From Saprospira sp. CCB-QB6 (GTDB lineage: Bacteria > Bacteroidota > Bacteroidia > Chitinophagales > Saprospiraceae): DNA of 64,000 bases. Under the pieces are notes generated by a model. That model saw nothing but the letters and a program-made list of their open reading frames with translations, searched no databases and was not told the origin of the DNA. Where the stretch lies: positions 2,435,501-2,499,500 of the forward strand of contig NZ_CP116808.1 in assembly GCF_028464065.1 (NCBI RefSeq), given 5' to 3'. Below, piece by piece: positions 16,145 to 24,374 of this stretch (positions are counted from its first letter, which is position 1; every line of letters begins with the position of its first letter). Both the position numbers and the translations under genes were made by a program.

Positions 16145-17461
16145 ATGTTAAAGAACAGTATGGATAATATTCAAGCGATAAAACAACGTTTCGGAATCAT
16201 TGGCCACTCCCCCCAATTGCAACACGCCCTGAAAACAGCCATTCAGGTGGCGCCTACAGATTTATCTGTTTTGGTCCTGGGCCAAAGTGGGGTGGGAAAG
16301 GAGTCTTTTTCCAAAATTATCCATCAACTGTCTAACCGCAAGCACAATAATTTTATTGCGATTAACTGTGGCGCCCTGCCCGAAAGTACGATTAACTCCG
16401 AGCTGTTTGGCCATACCAAAGGCGCTTTTACGGGAGCTGTCAATGAACGAAAAGGTTACTTTGAAACCGTAAATGGCGGCACTATTTTCCTCGATGAAAT
16501 TGGGGAAATGCCTTTGGATACCCAAACTTACCTTCTGCGGGTACTCGAGCAGGGCGAATTTGTTAAAGTGGGTTCTTCGCAGGTAGAAAAAACCGATGTG
16601 CGCATTGTCGCTGCGACTAATGTCAATTTATTGGAGCGCATTGAGCAGGGCAAATTTAGAGAGGACCTCTATTATCGCTTGAGCACGGTGGTTATTCAGG
16701 TTCCTGAGCTGAGCAAAAGAGGCGATGATGTGCTCTTGCTCTTCCGCAAGTTTGTCTCTGATTTTGCTGATCAATACCATACGCCTATGGTCCGCCTTAG
16801 CGAGGAGGCCGAGGATATTTTGTTGCGCTACCCCTGGCCCGGAAATATCCGAGAGCTGCGCAATGTGGCCAAAAGAGCCGCCCTTTTTTCAGAGGATAAA
16901 ACGATTAGTGCAGAGCAGTTGCTAGAGTTTTTGCCCCAATTGGGCCAAGGCCCCCGACACTTGCCCTTGCCGCATAAAGAGGCCAATGATAGCAGCCAAG
17001 GCTTTTACGAAAGAGAGATTCTGTTTAAGTTTCTCTACGAAATGAAACAGGACCTCAATGATGTGAAGCAACTTATTGCCGAATTGGTCCAAACCAATAA
17101 CCTCCAAATGCCCCGCCCCATGCCTAAGGGGCACAGTATGCAAGGCTATTTGCCTTTGCCCCGGCCCGAAAATGAGGATTACAACGCTCACTATACTCCA
17201 AATTCACTAGAAGAGGATGCTCAACCTCAAGAAGGGCCCATTATTTTGCATAAAGACTATCATAATGCAGAGCAACAACGAGAGCGCTTTAATGAGGTGG
17301 AGGAACTAGAAGAATCACTTTCTATGGAACAAATGGAAAGAGAGCTGATCGAAAGAGCACTCAAAAAACACAGAGGGAAACGCAAGGATGCGGCTCAAGA
17401 ACTAGGAATTTCCGAGCGGACACTTTACCGCAAAATCAAATTACACGATATTCAATCCTAA
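16145..17461 (+). CDS. Sigma-54-dependent transcriptional activator without receiver domain
   Basis: A 438-aa AAA+ activator. Walker A is GQSGVGKE (46-53), the sigma-54 contact loop GAFTGA is at 93-98 and Walker B is IFLDEIGEM. A Fis-type helix-turn-helix is at about 400-436 (RKDAAQELGISERTLYRKI). There is no N-terminal receiver, PAS or GAF domain, so it is PspF-like and must be controlled by another protein or by its amount. Residues 280-385 form an unusual Pro/Glu-rich linker between AAA+ and DNA-binding parts. Target genes are unknown. Confidence 0.92.
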   Translation: MLKNSMDNIQAIKQRFGIIGHSPQLQHALKTAIQVAPTDLSVLVLGQSGVGKESFSKIIHQLSNRKHNNFIAINCGALPESTINSELFGHTKGAFTGAVNERKGYFETVNGGTIFLDEIGEMPLDTQTYLLRVLEQGEFVKVGSSQVEKTDVRIVAATNVNLLERIEQGKFREDLYYRLSTVVIQVPELSKRGDDVLLLFRKFVSDFADQYHTPMVRLSEEAEDILLRYPWPGNIRELRNVAKRAALFSEDKTISAEQLLEFLPQLGQGPRHLPLPHKEANDSSQGFYEREILFKFLYEMKQDLNDVKQLIAELVQTNNLQMPRPMPKGHSMQGYLPLPRPENEDYNAHYTPNSLEEDAQPQEGPIILHKDYHNAEQQRERFNEVEELEESLSMEQMERELIERALKKHRGKRKDAAQELGISERTLYRKIKLHDIQS

Positions 17462-17469
17462 AAGAGAAG

Positions 17470-17500
17470 GGCGAGGCCATGGTTGGTCTCGCCCTTTTTG
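17470..17500 (+). terminator. Intrinsic terminator
   Basis: GGGCGAG/CTCGCCC stem followed by five Ts, 8 bp after the activator stop codon. Confidence 0.85.
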
Positions 17501-17517
17501 CTGTTTGTAGGAGTCTT

Positions 17518-17640
17518 TTTTGGGGCTGCCCCGCCCTGCGGGCGGGTCGGGCTGTGTCGCGGCTCGCAAGCCTGCTCGGCCCTGCGGCGGCAAGCCGCCT
17601 AGGTCTGGCCCTTCGGGCCACCGCTTTCCATCCCTCAGCC
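17518..17640 (-). repeat. CLE 6, type B
   Basis: On the minus strand it starts GGCTGAGGGATGG and ends GGGGCAGCCCCAAAA. The third arm is GGCGGC-tt-GCCGCC. It lies between convergent genes, after the activator's terminator. Confidence 0.85.
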
Positions 17641-17656
17641 GATAGGCCCTCTGGGC

Positions 17657-18535
17657 CTATTGTTTAATTAGCTCTTGGCTTTCGATTAGGCTTGGGCCTT
17701 GCCAAAACTGTAAAATATAAAGGCCTGCAGGAAGTGAGTCTAAGCATAGGCTAGCACTAAACTCCTTTTGCCAAATAAGCTGGCCCAAGCTATTATATAG
17801 CTGAATCCGATCAACAGATAGTGCTGTGGCTTTTTCAATTTGCAATTGACTTTGGACGGGATTGGGATAAATCCGAAACTGTTGCTGGGCCAAGTTGGCC
17901 ACAGCATGCGGCCCCCCATTATAAACATTGCAATAGCCATGGCTCTTATTGAGGTAATGCTGTTGGCCATCTTGATAGGCACAAAGCAAGTATTGGCTCA
18001 TCATCATACCCGCTTGTTTATAGAGAATGCCCAGATTGGGACCAACGCCTTCTATAAAAGTAAAGTTTTCGATGCCAGTAGCATCAGCCTTAAAGCGGAT
18101 GTGTTTGCGGCCCTGTTCCGTATAGACACTATCAACAATCTGTAGGCTATCAGGAATAGCGCCCCAAGCAGGAGAAATATTAAAAGTATCGCCAACTTGC
18201 AAACGGAGGTCCATCAGTAAAACGATATTGCTATCGGCAGGTGATTGAAGGCTAGGTTGAGGGCGGTACCAAAGCTGCCCAGTAGTTGTATCTTCGGATA
18301 GCCAACCACCACTGTAGTTAAAGCTATTGGGGATTTCCACTTTGGTCCATTGGCGGCCAGCAAAGCTGCTATCGTAGCGGCTATAAAGGGTATCTTGTTG
18401 TGTACCAGGTAAATTACTCCATTCAAAAATCCATTGGGTAGAATCTTGGCCAAAAACAGAGGCATACTGTGCTTGTAGGGCTGAAAAAGAGAGCAAAAAA
18501 CATAAAAAAGGTAGGAAAAACTTCTTTGTTTGCAT
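17657..18535 (-). CDS. Secreted protein with T9SS C-terminal sorting domain, 292 aa
   Basis: Residues 1-22 are a signal peptide (cleavage after ALQA). The C-terminal 75 residues are a type A T9SS sorting domain (FRIYPNPVQSQLQIE, LYNSLGQLIW, LPAGLYILQF), which directs export across the outer membrane and attachment to the surface. The middle is an unassigned beta-rich region. The cargo function is unknown. Confidence 0.82.
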   Translation of the reverse strand: MQTKKFFLPFLCFLLSFSALQAQYASVFGQDSTQWIFEWSNLPGTQQDTLYSRYDSSFAGRQWTKVEIPNSFNYSGGWLSEDTTTGQLWYRPQPSLQSPADSNIVLLMDLRLQVGDTFNISPAWGAIPDSLQIVDSVYTEQGRKHIRFKADATGIENFTFIEGVGPNLGILYKQAGMMMSQYLLCAYQDGQQHYLNKSHGYCNVYNGGPHAVANLAQQQFRIYPNPVQSQLQIEKATALSVDRIQLYNSLGQLIWQKEFSASLCLDSLPAGLYILQFWQGPSLIESQELIKQ

Positions 18536-18637
18536 GAGATTTAAATTTTAAATAATGAGGAAATTGGGCGCTAATGCCCTATATATAAGCATTCTTTTAA
18601 AAATGCTTGTGGAGGAAAAAAGATTTTTGTACTTCAA

Positions 18638-18733
18638 CCGAACCGAATCAATTTGCATCTTTGTAATGTGCTTAAAGCAAGTGCAGAAAACGTTCTTAAG
18701 TTAAGTGAAGAAAATCTTCAAGGTTCGGTTCGG
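18638..18733. other. Long-range inverted repeat CCGAACCGAA / TTCGGTTCGG
   Basis: Two perfectly complementary 10-mers separated by 76 bp lie between the divergent T9SS genes. Each arm is itself a tandem pentamer. It could be a binding site or a cruciform. The rest of the gap from 18536 is AT-rich with no gene. Confidence 0.3.
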
Positions 18734-18798
18734 AAAAGTTGATCAGGCAAGGTGCAGGATCGACCTTTCCGTGTTTGTAGTTAAGCTAAGCGCCATTT

Positions 18799-18934
18799 GG
18801 CCCAGCGCTGCGCAGCGGTGGCCCGAAGGGCCAGACCTAGGCGGCTTGCCGCCGCAGGGCCGAGCAGGCTTGCGAGCCGCGCAGCATAGCGGCGGCCGAT
18901 CTAGCCAAAGGCTAGCCGGCCGCGGGCCCCAAAA
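18799..18934 (+). repeat. CLE 7, third outer-stem variant
   Basis: Starts GGCCCAGCGCTG and ends GCGGGCCCCAAAA, giving an outer stem GGCCC/GGGCC, different from types A and B but still paired. The third arm is GGCGGC-tt-GCCGCC, and the last arm is extended (CGGCCG, CTAGCC-aaa-GGCTAG). Its end is 51 bp before the co-oriented T9SS gene. Confidence 0.8.
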
Positions 18935-18985
18935 TAATTATAAACTATAGCCTATCTATTCTTGAGACATAAAACCGCCCCGAAT

Positions 18986-21900
18986 ATGAAATATATTAGT
19001 CCCTTAATTGCTATTTTTTTGATATTGCCCCTTGTTTTATGGGCGCAAGATCCGCCTTCTGCGCAAACTTGGTTGGAGGCCAATCGCTTGTCTGCTTTGT
19101 TTAGAAACGGAGGAGATTTGTTTAACGATGGGCAAAATGCGGCATTTTTGACGCCGAATAAGGCGGATAGTACAGAAAGTCGTGCAGCTATGCATCTCCT
19201 TGGGTTAAGTTTGGGGGGGCTAGATGCTGGTGGTGATTTGCATTTGGCGGCCCAGACCTATCGTCAGGGAGGGTTTGATTTTTGGCCTGGACCGATTGAT
19301 AGTGTTAGCCAAAGAGCAGATTCCATTTCTTCTCGCCGATTTAATTACATTTGGTCGGTAGAGTTGTTGGATATTTGGGTGGTCTTAGAAGATTATCGAG
19401 ACAATGGGCAGGTAGATGGTCCAATGCCTGCAAGTTTGTTGATTTGGCCCGCTCAGGGAAATGCTTACTATGCTCAAAGTTTAGGTTTTGCCTTACCCGA
19501 TCAGGGCTTAGCTCCTTTCTTTGATCGGGATGGAGATGGGATTTATAATCCCTATCAGGGGGATTATCCCACTTATCGAATGGGCGATTCTACGGCTTTG
19601 GCCGATCAGGTTATTTGGACTGTTTTTAATGATGTTTCGGCTGGGCATCAGTTTACGCAGGGAGATGCTCTGGGGGTAGAAGTGCAGCTAACGGCCTATG
19701 CTTTTGGTTGTTTGGCTTTAGAGCAAAGTCTGCGAGAAAGCATCTTTTTAAATTATAAAATTATTAACCGTTCGGCTCAAGATTATCAGCAATTTTGGGC
19801 GGGTTTTTATACTGATTTTGATTTGGGTTGTCCTGCTGATGATTATATTGGTACAGATAGTAGTTTGCAAACGGTTTATGCTTATAATGCTGATTATCAG
19901 GACCATACAAGCCTTTGTCAAACAAATAACTATGGGAGTCAACCGCCTGTAGTGGCTTTGACTTTTCTCAATCGCTCTTTGGACCGAAGCATTTATAACC
20001 TAAATACTACCTTACCGCCTTTGGGGCATCCTGCTCAGCCTAATCTAGATCAGGGGTTCTATCATTTATTGGAGGGGAAATGGACCGATGGGCAGCCTTT
20101 GCGCCCTTATGGCAATGGCTATGATAGTTTGGGAACAGGGCAAGCGCATTATGTTTTTCCCAATTATCCCTTTGATAGTACTGCATCCTCTTGGTGGGCT
20201 GGAGATGGTTATAGCTGGGCTCAAGGACAAGATTTTAGAGTGATGGCTTCTCATTTTAAGGGGGATTTATTGGCTGGGGAAAGCATGGATATAGACCTTA
20301 TGCTGAGTTATCATTATGCTGATAGCTTGACAGGGCTTTATCAGATGTTGCAGTTGTTGCCCCAAAATATACCCAACTTGCAGCAGGCTTGGGCTCAGGG
20401 CATTGGGCAGAACAGTTGCTATCAGTCTCAAGATTTTAGCAGCCAGATTTCAGGTTATTTATATGAGGACCAAAATGCTAATTGCCAGAAAGAGGCTCAA
20501 GAAATACCATTTGCTCAGCGCTTTGTTTGTGTGGAGAGACAAGGCCAGCGCTATTATGCTACAACTGACAGCAGTGGTTTTTATCAGTTTGATAATTTGC
20601 CTTTTGGAGAATATACGCTTTGGGCTGTACGGCCCAGCCATTATTGGCAGGATGGCTGTCAATTACAGGGACAATATGTAGTCAACTTGCAGCATCCGCA
20701 GGGCATACAGCAAAACATTGGCTTGCAGGCACTAGATAATTGCCCCTTTGTCCAAATTCAGTTGGATGGGCCAAATTTGGACGCTTGCACAGCACAACAA
20801 CAATGGTTGAGCTATGAAAATCGAGGAACCGATACCGCCTATCAGGCTTATGTGGACTTATCTTGGCCCAAATACCTGCATTTAGATTCAGCTAGTTTGC
20901 CTTTTAGTCAAGTCGATAGCCAAACTTATCGGATAGATTTGGGCAATTTAGCCCCTCAGGCTGTTGGGCAACTGGACCTTTGGAGTTCATTGAGCTGTGA
21001 CTCTGTTTTGGCCGGCCAATCTTTTTGCTTAGAAGCGCATGTATATCCCGATAGTCTTTGTCGGCCTATTTATCAAGAAACTGTCTTGGCTGTTTCTGCC
21101 GAATGCGAGGGAGATTCTATTGTTTTCTATTTGAGAAATATAGGTTTGATTAGCTTGACGCCTTTGCGGACCCAATTAATCGTCATTGAAGATGACCTGA
21201 TGCAGCCGCCTTTGCCTGTGACGATTTATGGCAGTGGAGTAACTGCAGTTCGTATTCCTGTAGAAGCAGGATTGACCTATCGGGCGCTCTTAGAGCAGAC
21301 TGGAAGTATTTGGTCGGCTCCAGTGATTTCTGATGTGGTGGAAGGTTGTGGTCTGGATAGTTTGGGCCAAATGCATCTGGGCTATGTTCAACAACTGGCT
21401 AATTTGCCTGCTACGGTTTTTGGGGCAGAGCATTGTTTGATTTTACAAGATTCTTTTAAATCGCTATTGAATGTGAAGGCGCAGGTCCTCCCTTTGGGCT
21501 ATGATGTGCCAGCTTATATTTTTCCCTCAGATCCTTTGCATGCTCAGTTTGTCTTGCAGGGGCCATTTAAGGGGCATCTTCAGCTAAGGGATAGCCTGTC
21601 TAGCTATTTGGACCCTAGTAGCTTAGCCTTAGGGGTAAGTAGTCATCCTGCGAATTGGTCCTTAAAGGGCCAAGGGCTGTTAACTGCTGATTTTGGCTTT
21701 ATTGACTTGGCTGCTGAAGAGGAGCTATTGTTTAGTTATCGGATTGACCAAAAGGAAAATAATCGGCCCAATATAGTAATTCCACAGCAATGGAGTTATC
21801 AGAAAGATAGTTTGCCTTGGGCCTTTACGGCTGTTCATCAGCGTGTTGTTGGGCAAAACTTCTTCAGCGTATTGGCTCAAGACAGAAGCGAAAGTTCAAG

Positions 21901-22150
21901 GGGATTGGCTTATGATTTTTGGCCTATACCTGCCCAAGATGTCTTGAATTACTCATCGGCTAGGGGCTGGGAATCGGGCCAAGAAGTACGCATCTATAGC
22001 ATTTTAGGCCAAGAGCTGGCCCGTCATCAACTTTTGGCTCCCAATGGTCAGATTCCCTTAGGGGATTGGTCCAATGGAGTATTCATTCTACAGCTTTTTT
22101 CTGCCAATCAGGAATTGCTTGGGCAGGAGCAATTTGTTATTGCTCAATGA
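18986..22150 (+). CDS. Large secreted T9SS protein, 1054 aa
   Basis: The start is set at MKYISPLIAIF, giving a proper signal peptide (cleavage after VLWA); an upstream in-frame TTG is not needed. Residues about 485-580 form a SdrD B-like/CNA-type repeat domain (SGYLYEDQNANCQKE, SGFYQFDNLPFGEYTLWA). This is followed by DUF11-like beta-sandwich regions. The C-terminus is a T9SS sorting domain (YDFWPIPAQDVLNYS, RIYSILGQELA, NGVFILQLFS). It is probably a surface adhesin or structural protein. Confidence 0.85.
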   Translation: MKYISPLIAIFLILPLVLWAQDPPSAQTWLEANRLSALFRNGGDLFNDGQNAAFLTPNKADSTESRAAMHLLGLSLGGLDAGGDLHLAAQTYRQGGFDFWPGPIDSVSQRADSISSRRFNYIWSVELLDIWVVLEDYRDNGQVDGPMPASLLIWPAQGNAYYAQSLGFALPDQGLAPFFDRDGDGIYNPYQGDYPTYRMGDSTALADQVIWTVFNDVSAGHQFTQGDALGVEVQLTAYAFGCLALEQSLRESIFLNYKIINRSAQDYQQFWAGFYTDFDLGCPADDYIGTDSSLQTVYAYNADYQDHTSLCQTNNYGSQPPVVALTFLNRSLDRSIYNLNTTLPPLGHPAQPNLDQGFYHLLEGKWTDGQPLRPYGNGYDSLGTGQAHYVFPNYPFDSTASSWWAGDGYSWAQGQDFRVMASHFKGDLLAGESMDIDLMLSYHYADSLTGLYQMLQLLPQNIPNLQQAWAQGIGQNSCYQSQDFSSQISGYLYEDQNANCQKEAQEIPFAQRFVCVERQGQRYYATTDSSGFYQFDNLPFGEYTLWAVRPSHYWQDGCQLQGQYVVNLQHPQGIQQNIGLQALDNCPFVQIQLDGPNLDACTAQQQWLSYENRGTDTAYQAYVDLSWPKYLHLDSASLPFSQVDSQTYRIDLGNLAPQAVGQLDLWSSLSCDSVLAGQSFCLEAHVYPDSLCRPIYQETVLAVSAECEGDSIVFYLRNIGLISLTPLRTQLIVIEDDLMQPPLPVTIYGSGVTAVRIPVEAGLTYRALLEQTGSIWSAPVISDVVEGCGLDSLGQMHLGYVQQLANLPATVFGAEHCLILQDSFKSLLNVKAQVLPLGYDVPAYIFPSDPLHAQFVLQGPFKGHLQLRDSLSSYLDPSSLALGVSSHPANWSLKGQGLLTADFGFIDLAAEEELLFSYRIDQKENNRPNIVIPQQWSYQKDSLPWAFTAVHQRVVGQNFFSVLAQDRSESSRGLAYDFWPIPAQDVLNYSSARGWESGQEVRIYSILGQELARHQLLAPNGQIPLGDWSNGVFILQLFSANQELLGQEQFVIAQ

Positions 22151-22269
22151 TTTGGGGCCTGCCGCCTGCGGCGGCCGCGCCCTTTCGCGGCTCGCAAGTC
22201 TGCTCGGCCCTGCGCGGGCTTTGCCCGCTGGGTCTGCGGCTGCGCCGCACCACTACAGGCCGCTAGGCC
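22151..22269 (-). repeat. CLE 8, type A, abutting a stop codon
   Basis: On the minus strand it starts GGCCTAGCGG and ends GGCAGGCCCCAAA. The CCCCAAA end touches the TGA stop of the plus-strand T9SS gene with no gap. The third arm is GCGGGC-aaa-GCCCGC and the second TGCGGC-gca-GCCGCA-like. Confidence 0.82.
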
Positions 22270-22524
22270 AAAGCGCAGCGACAAGCCGCGACCGCGGCGT
22301 CAAACTTAGCCATTTTTTGTCCCGGCCGGCGAGGGGCGGCGGCCACAGCAATCTCTACTTTTAACTTTATCTGGCCCTCAGTATATTGCATTTCAGGCTA
22401 AATCATCTTCTGCGCCGCCCTCGCCTGGGGGCTGGGCTCCTTTGGCCTTGGAGGCCAAAGCGCCCAGCATGGCCATCGGCCCTTCGGGCCTCCTCCTCAT
22501 AGATCATCAGCCTTCGGCTGATAT
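22270..22524. other. GC-rich non-coding stretch with hairpins
   Basis: After CLE 8 there are further GC-rich inverted repeats (GGCCTTGGAGGCC; GGCCC-ttc-GGGCC; CAGCC-ttcg-GGCTG) and two related GGCGAGGGCGGCG-like boxes in opposite orientation near 22328 and 22418. There is no convincing open frame. It could be a degenerate mobile or structured element. Confidence 0.35.
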
Positions 22525-22558
22525 AAAAAAGGGCTATCGGAACCCTCCGATAGCCCTT
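22525..22558 (-). terminator. Intrinsic terminator, mainly for the minus-strand gene
   Basis: Perfect 12-bp stem AAGGGCTATCGG/CCGATAGCCCTT with a 6-nt loop. On the minus strand it is followed by six Ts. Confidence 0.85.
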
Positions 22559-22598
22559 ACCTTATAGTAATCCTACAATTAAAAAACCTCCAATAGGC

Positions 22599-23573
22599 CT
22601 AAAGCAATTCCAGCAGCAAAACAGCCTCTATTGCAGTGGGATTATCCAGCAGCAAAATGCGTTGCCCAGCAGGAACCAGCAAATCTAGCGTTTGATTCGG
22701 GAGCAGCTCCTGCCATTGGCCCGCACTAGCCGTAGCATTCGCCAAAGTCGTATAGCGGACCGCCTCCCCTCGCAAATGCGTCAAACGAACCCTTGAGCCC
22801 TCCTGCAGCAAGCCCTCCAACTGTTGTTCCTGACTATTAGGGGCCAACTCCACTTCTAAAGTATTCACCTCCACCTCATCGCTATGGCTAGGCGAACTAG
22901 TCTGACGGAAATACTTGAGCTCATAAAAATCCACCACTCGGTCCACATCTCGATAATAATGAAACTTTAGGCGAGCAAAGGTGGCAAAAAGCCCCAAAGA
23001 CAACTCCTCTCTCTGTTGTTCGAGTAAATTAGAATTGCTATGAAAGCGATACTCTAGCCCCTGCTGCTCATCTCGAAGAGCCTCCAATTGCTGCCCATAA
23101 GCCGCAACTGTAGCTCCCAAAGCCGCCAGTTGTGGATCAAGCAATAAGGCCCGTCCCAAGCTTTTTACCTCTTGAATGCGAACCTCATAGACCGCATTTT
23201 TAAAGATGGATCGTCCCTGCGGAAATAGCTGCTTGTACTGTCGACTATCCAAATCATAGTTCATCTGCACCTCAGCATGCCAGCGGCGAAGCATCGGACC
23301 AGTTACCTCTTCTAAAAGCTCTTTAAATTCAGCCGTTTTAGCATGATAGGCGCGGCGACCATCAATAGACTGCTCGTACTGCTGCAAAAAGGCCAAATAA
23401 AAAGGCTCGAAAAAGCTCAAGATGTCTTGAAGCGCAGGATCACTAGCAGCCATTAAACGAAGCTTGCTCAAGTGATCAGTCGCTAGCTGATACATTTTTT
23501 TAAAGGACCCAGCAGTATTACTGTGAAAGAAGTTAATCAGTGGGTACCATCCCAATTTTGAAAACATAAGCAT
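22599..23573 (-). CDS. Hypothetical protein, 324 aa
   Basis: I do not recognise this protein. It has no signal peptide or membrane segment. Residues about 20-235 are mostly helical (YQLATDHLSKLRLM; LGATVAAYGQQLEALRDEQQ). The C-terminal 75 residues are beta-rich (SRVRLTHLRGEAVRYTTL; QTLDLLVPAGQRILLLDN). It is a single-gene unit with its own terminator. Function unknown. Confidence 0.7.
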   Translation of the reverse strand: MLMFSKLGWYPLINFFHSNTAGSFKKMYQLATDHLSKLRLMAASDPALQDILSFFEPFYLAFLQQYEQSIDGRRAYHAKTAEFKELLEEVTGPMLRRWHAEVQMNYDLDSRQYKQLFPQGRSIFKNAVYEVRIQEVKSLGRALLLDPQLAALGATVAAYGQQLEALRDEQQGLEYRFHSNSNLLEQQREELSLGLFATFARLKFHYYRDVDRVVDFYELKYFRQTSSPSHSDEVEVNTLEVELAPNSQEQQLEGLLQEGSRVRLTHLRGEAVRYTTLANATASAGQWQELLPNQTLDLLVPAGQRILLLDNPTAIEAVLLLELL

Positions 23574-23740
23574 AATTTTTTGTGTACAATAATTGTTTGA
23601 GTTATAAACATAGGCATATACTTTCGTGATATCAAGGGTAGGGTTTGAAAAAGTATAACTTTTAACATTTGATGTACATGTAATTATAGTTTTAGCCTGT
23701 TTGTTTTGGTTTTAGGTTGTGTTTTGGGTAGACCAATTAG

Positions 23741-24034
23741 CAGTCAGGATTTTAGGAAGGCATATATCTGTGTAGGAAACAGCGATCAAAACTTTAGGAA
23801 GGTATATATCTGTGCAGGAAACAGCGATCAAAACTTTAGGAAAGCATATATCTGTGCAAGAAACAGCAATCGGAACTTTGGTAAGCTGTATATCTGTGCA
23901 GAAAACGGCAATCAAAACTTTAGGTAGCTGTATATCTGTGTAGAAAACAGCAATCTGAACTTTGGGAAGGTATATATCTGTGCTGGAAGCAGCAATCTGA
24001 ACTTTAGGAAGGTATATATCTGTGCAGGGAATAG
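23741..24034. repeat. 42-bp tandem repeat, seven copies
   Basis: The box TATATCTGTG recurs with an exact period of 42 bp (atatatctgtg-type boxes begin at 23762, 23804, 23846, 23888, 23930, 23972 and 24014). Units also share a core like CAAAACTTTAGGAAG. Copies are imperfect. On the plus strand the first units read as a 14-residue repeat (NSDQNFRKVYICAG), but a stop appears at 23925-23927 while the repeat goes on, so it is probably not a protein. The gap 23574-23740 is AT-rich with no gene. Confidence 0.85.
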
Positions 24035-24120
24035 TTATCCGAGATACTTGTTGGGGCTGTTCAGGATGTTCTGTATCAAAATGAAATTAGGGGTTTAGGC
24101 CCTAGGGCCAGAGGCTAGCT

Positions 24121-24243
24121 GGCTGAGGGATGGAAAGTGGTGCGGCGCAGCCGCAGACCAAGCGGGCAAAGCCCCCGCAGGGCCGAGCAGACTTGCGAGC
24201 CACGACACAGCCCGACCCGCCCGCAGGGCGGGGCAGCCCCAAA
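24121..24243 (+). repeat. CLE 9, type B
   Basis: Starts GGCTGAGGGATGG and ends GGGGCAGCCCCAAA. The second arm is the TGCGGC-gca-GCCGCA form. Its end is 131 bp before the co-oriented beta-helix protein gene. The stretch 24244-24374 is AT-rich and contains an AAGGAG 16 bp before the coding start. Confidence 0.85.
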
Positions 24244-24374
24244 TAATTAATATTCACAATAAGTCCTGTTAGAATAAAAGTTTATAAAAAATGCCTTTTA
24301 CAAACTTTATGTGAAATCTGATAAAAATGTTCGCTCGTAAATAAGGAGAACAACAAATCATAAAAAAGTGAATT

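Noticed and set aside
23706-23927. 73-residue plus-strand frame with a 14-residue repeat (NSDQNFRKVYICAG)
   Set aside because: It is produced by the 42-bp tandem repeat. The frame stops at 23927 while the DNA repeat continues to 24034, and the opposite strand is also open for a while. No start signals are seen.
23741-24034. CRISPR array
   Set aside because: The whole 42-bp unit is repeated. There are no unique spacers and no cas genes in the window.
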